This document shows positions 14,938 through 15,226 of a stretch of 15,226 nt of DNA, one piece after another. The stretch is from TMED14 sp003444795. GTDB taxonomy: Bacteria > Bacteroidota > Bacteroidia > Flavobacteriales > Schleiferiaceae. The stretch spans positions 1 through 15,226 of the forward strand of contig CAXBRT010000029.1 of NCBI GenBank assembly GCA_963978445.1, read 5' to 3'. The notes beneath the pieces are model-generated. The model did not search any database. It saw only the letters and a program-made list of their open reading frames with translations, and had not been told where the DNA came from. The position numbers and the translations under genes are program-made. Positions within the stretch are counted from its first letter, which is position 1, and the number at the start of each line of letters is the position of its first letter.

Positions 14938-15226
14938 TTAATTTTTCGCTAATTGTTGAGAAATAGTTGAACCACCAACTTTCTTTTCTTGTTTTAAATT
15001 TTTATAAATGGCATTCTCAATACTTTCCCAATCATAACCTTGGTGCTGAATGAATTTATCATCTTCTGCTGCTATTACAGCTCTTTTAAGATCATTAGAT
15101 ATGGATTTATATGGGGTCCATGTAAGTTTGATATCTTTGGCTTGCTCACCAATTTGATATTCCATCAAACTGGTATACATTGGATTTATATCTCTGAACT
15201 GATATATCTTATAAATAATTGTCAAA
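14938..15226 (-). CDS. mtgA: Monofunctional peptidoglycan glycosyltransferase fragment, from a different organism
   Basis: Glycosyltransferase family 51 enzyme that polymerises lipid II into glycan strands at the inner membrane. The fragment enters from the right edge in frame and contains motif 1 AVIAAEDDKFIQHQGYDWE (with the catalytic Glu of the EDxxFxxHxG signature) and motif 2 GGSTISQQLAKN, both characteristic; no transpeptidase domain is seen. A TAA at 14940-14938 ends the frame where the family has Leu (AKN-Leu). Reading on in the same frame to 14881 gives VLHAEKKISRKLNEFVIT, which again fits the family, so the stop is a one-base change from TTA, either a sequencing error or a true lesion. 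The DNA is much more AT-rich than the rest, with AAA/TTA/ATT codons. The source is probably a low-GC proteobacterium. The piece is joined to this contig only through adapter sequence. Confidence 0.85.
   Translation of the reverse strand, partial: LTIIYKIYQFRDINPMYTSLMEYQIGEQAKDIKLTWTPYKSISNDLKRAVIAAEDDKFIQHQGYDWESIENAIYKNLKQEKKVGGSTISQQLAKN

Noticed and set aside
14814..15226. Horizontal transfer or genomic island at the right end, suggested by the abrupt fall in GC
   Set aside because: The boundary is an Illumina adapter, so the composition change reflects a chimeric assembly and not a biological insertion.

Overview
The window looks like a complete metagenome-type contig from a member of the Bacteroidota (possibly Flavobacteriales; rank below phylum is a guess). 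Evidence: a protein with a type IX secretion (T9SS type B) C-terminal sorting domain, the N-terminus of an S46 dipeptidyl-peptidase, adjacent asnS and rpoN, no Shine-Dalgarno sequences in front of any start, and Bacteroidota-like -7 promoter elements (TAnnTTTG variants). Base composition is moderate and even from position 1 to about 14813, then falls abruptly to clearly AT-rich.

Layout. Positions 1-81 (minus) hold only the signal peptide and first mature residues of an S46 peptidase. Positions 246-6851 (minus) are one compact operon read from right to left: TetR-family regulator, TolC-like outer membrane protein, lipoprotein membrane fusion protein, and a long RND permease. Junctions are a 1-base overlap, a 4-base gap and a 3-base gap. 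Together they form a tripartite envelope efflux pump with its own regulator. The divergent region 6852-7048 has two strong signals in front of tetR: a perfect 10-bp inverted repeat (6896-6924), probably an operator, and a perfect match to the sigma-54 -24/-12 consensus (6869-6883). On the other side of this region asnS (7049-8482) and rpoN (8489-9940) are read rightwards as a two-gene unit. rpoN encodes sigma-54, so the window holds both the factor and a candidate target.

Positions 10038-12197 encode a secreted, cysteine-containing protein with a T9SS sorting domain, followed by a strong rho-independent terminator (12218-12252). uvrC (12265-14070) follows and converges, one base between stops, on an iodotyrosine-deiodinase-like flavoprotein (14072-14740, minus). 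The latter keeps the Glu-Tyr-Lys substrate clamp of animal iodotyrosine deiodinase. Immediately upstream of it is the last stretch of another gene (14748-14813, minus), possibly an ABC transporter ATPase.

The most consequential observation is artefactual. Positions 14814-14877 are a complete Illumina TruSeq indexed adapter (index TGACCA) followed by a run of A. Everything to the right (about 14885-15226) is an unrelated AT-rich fragment of a monofunctional peptidoglycan glycosyltransferase gene (mtgA-like), probably proteobacterial. The contig is therefore chimeric: the genuine genome ends at about 14813, and no biological link should be drawn across the adapter. I found no CRISPR array, tRNA, rRNA, insertion sequence or phage gene, and no gene-free stretch longer than 300 bases.
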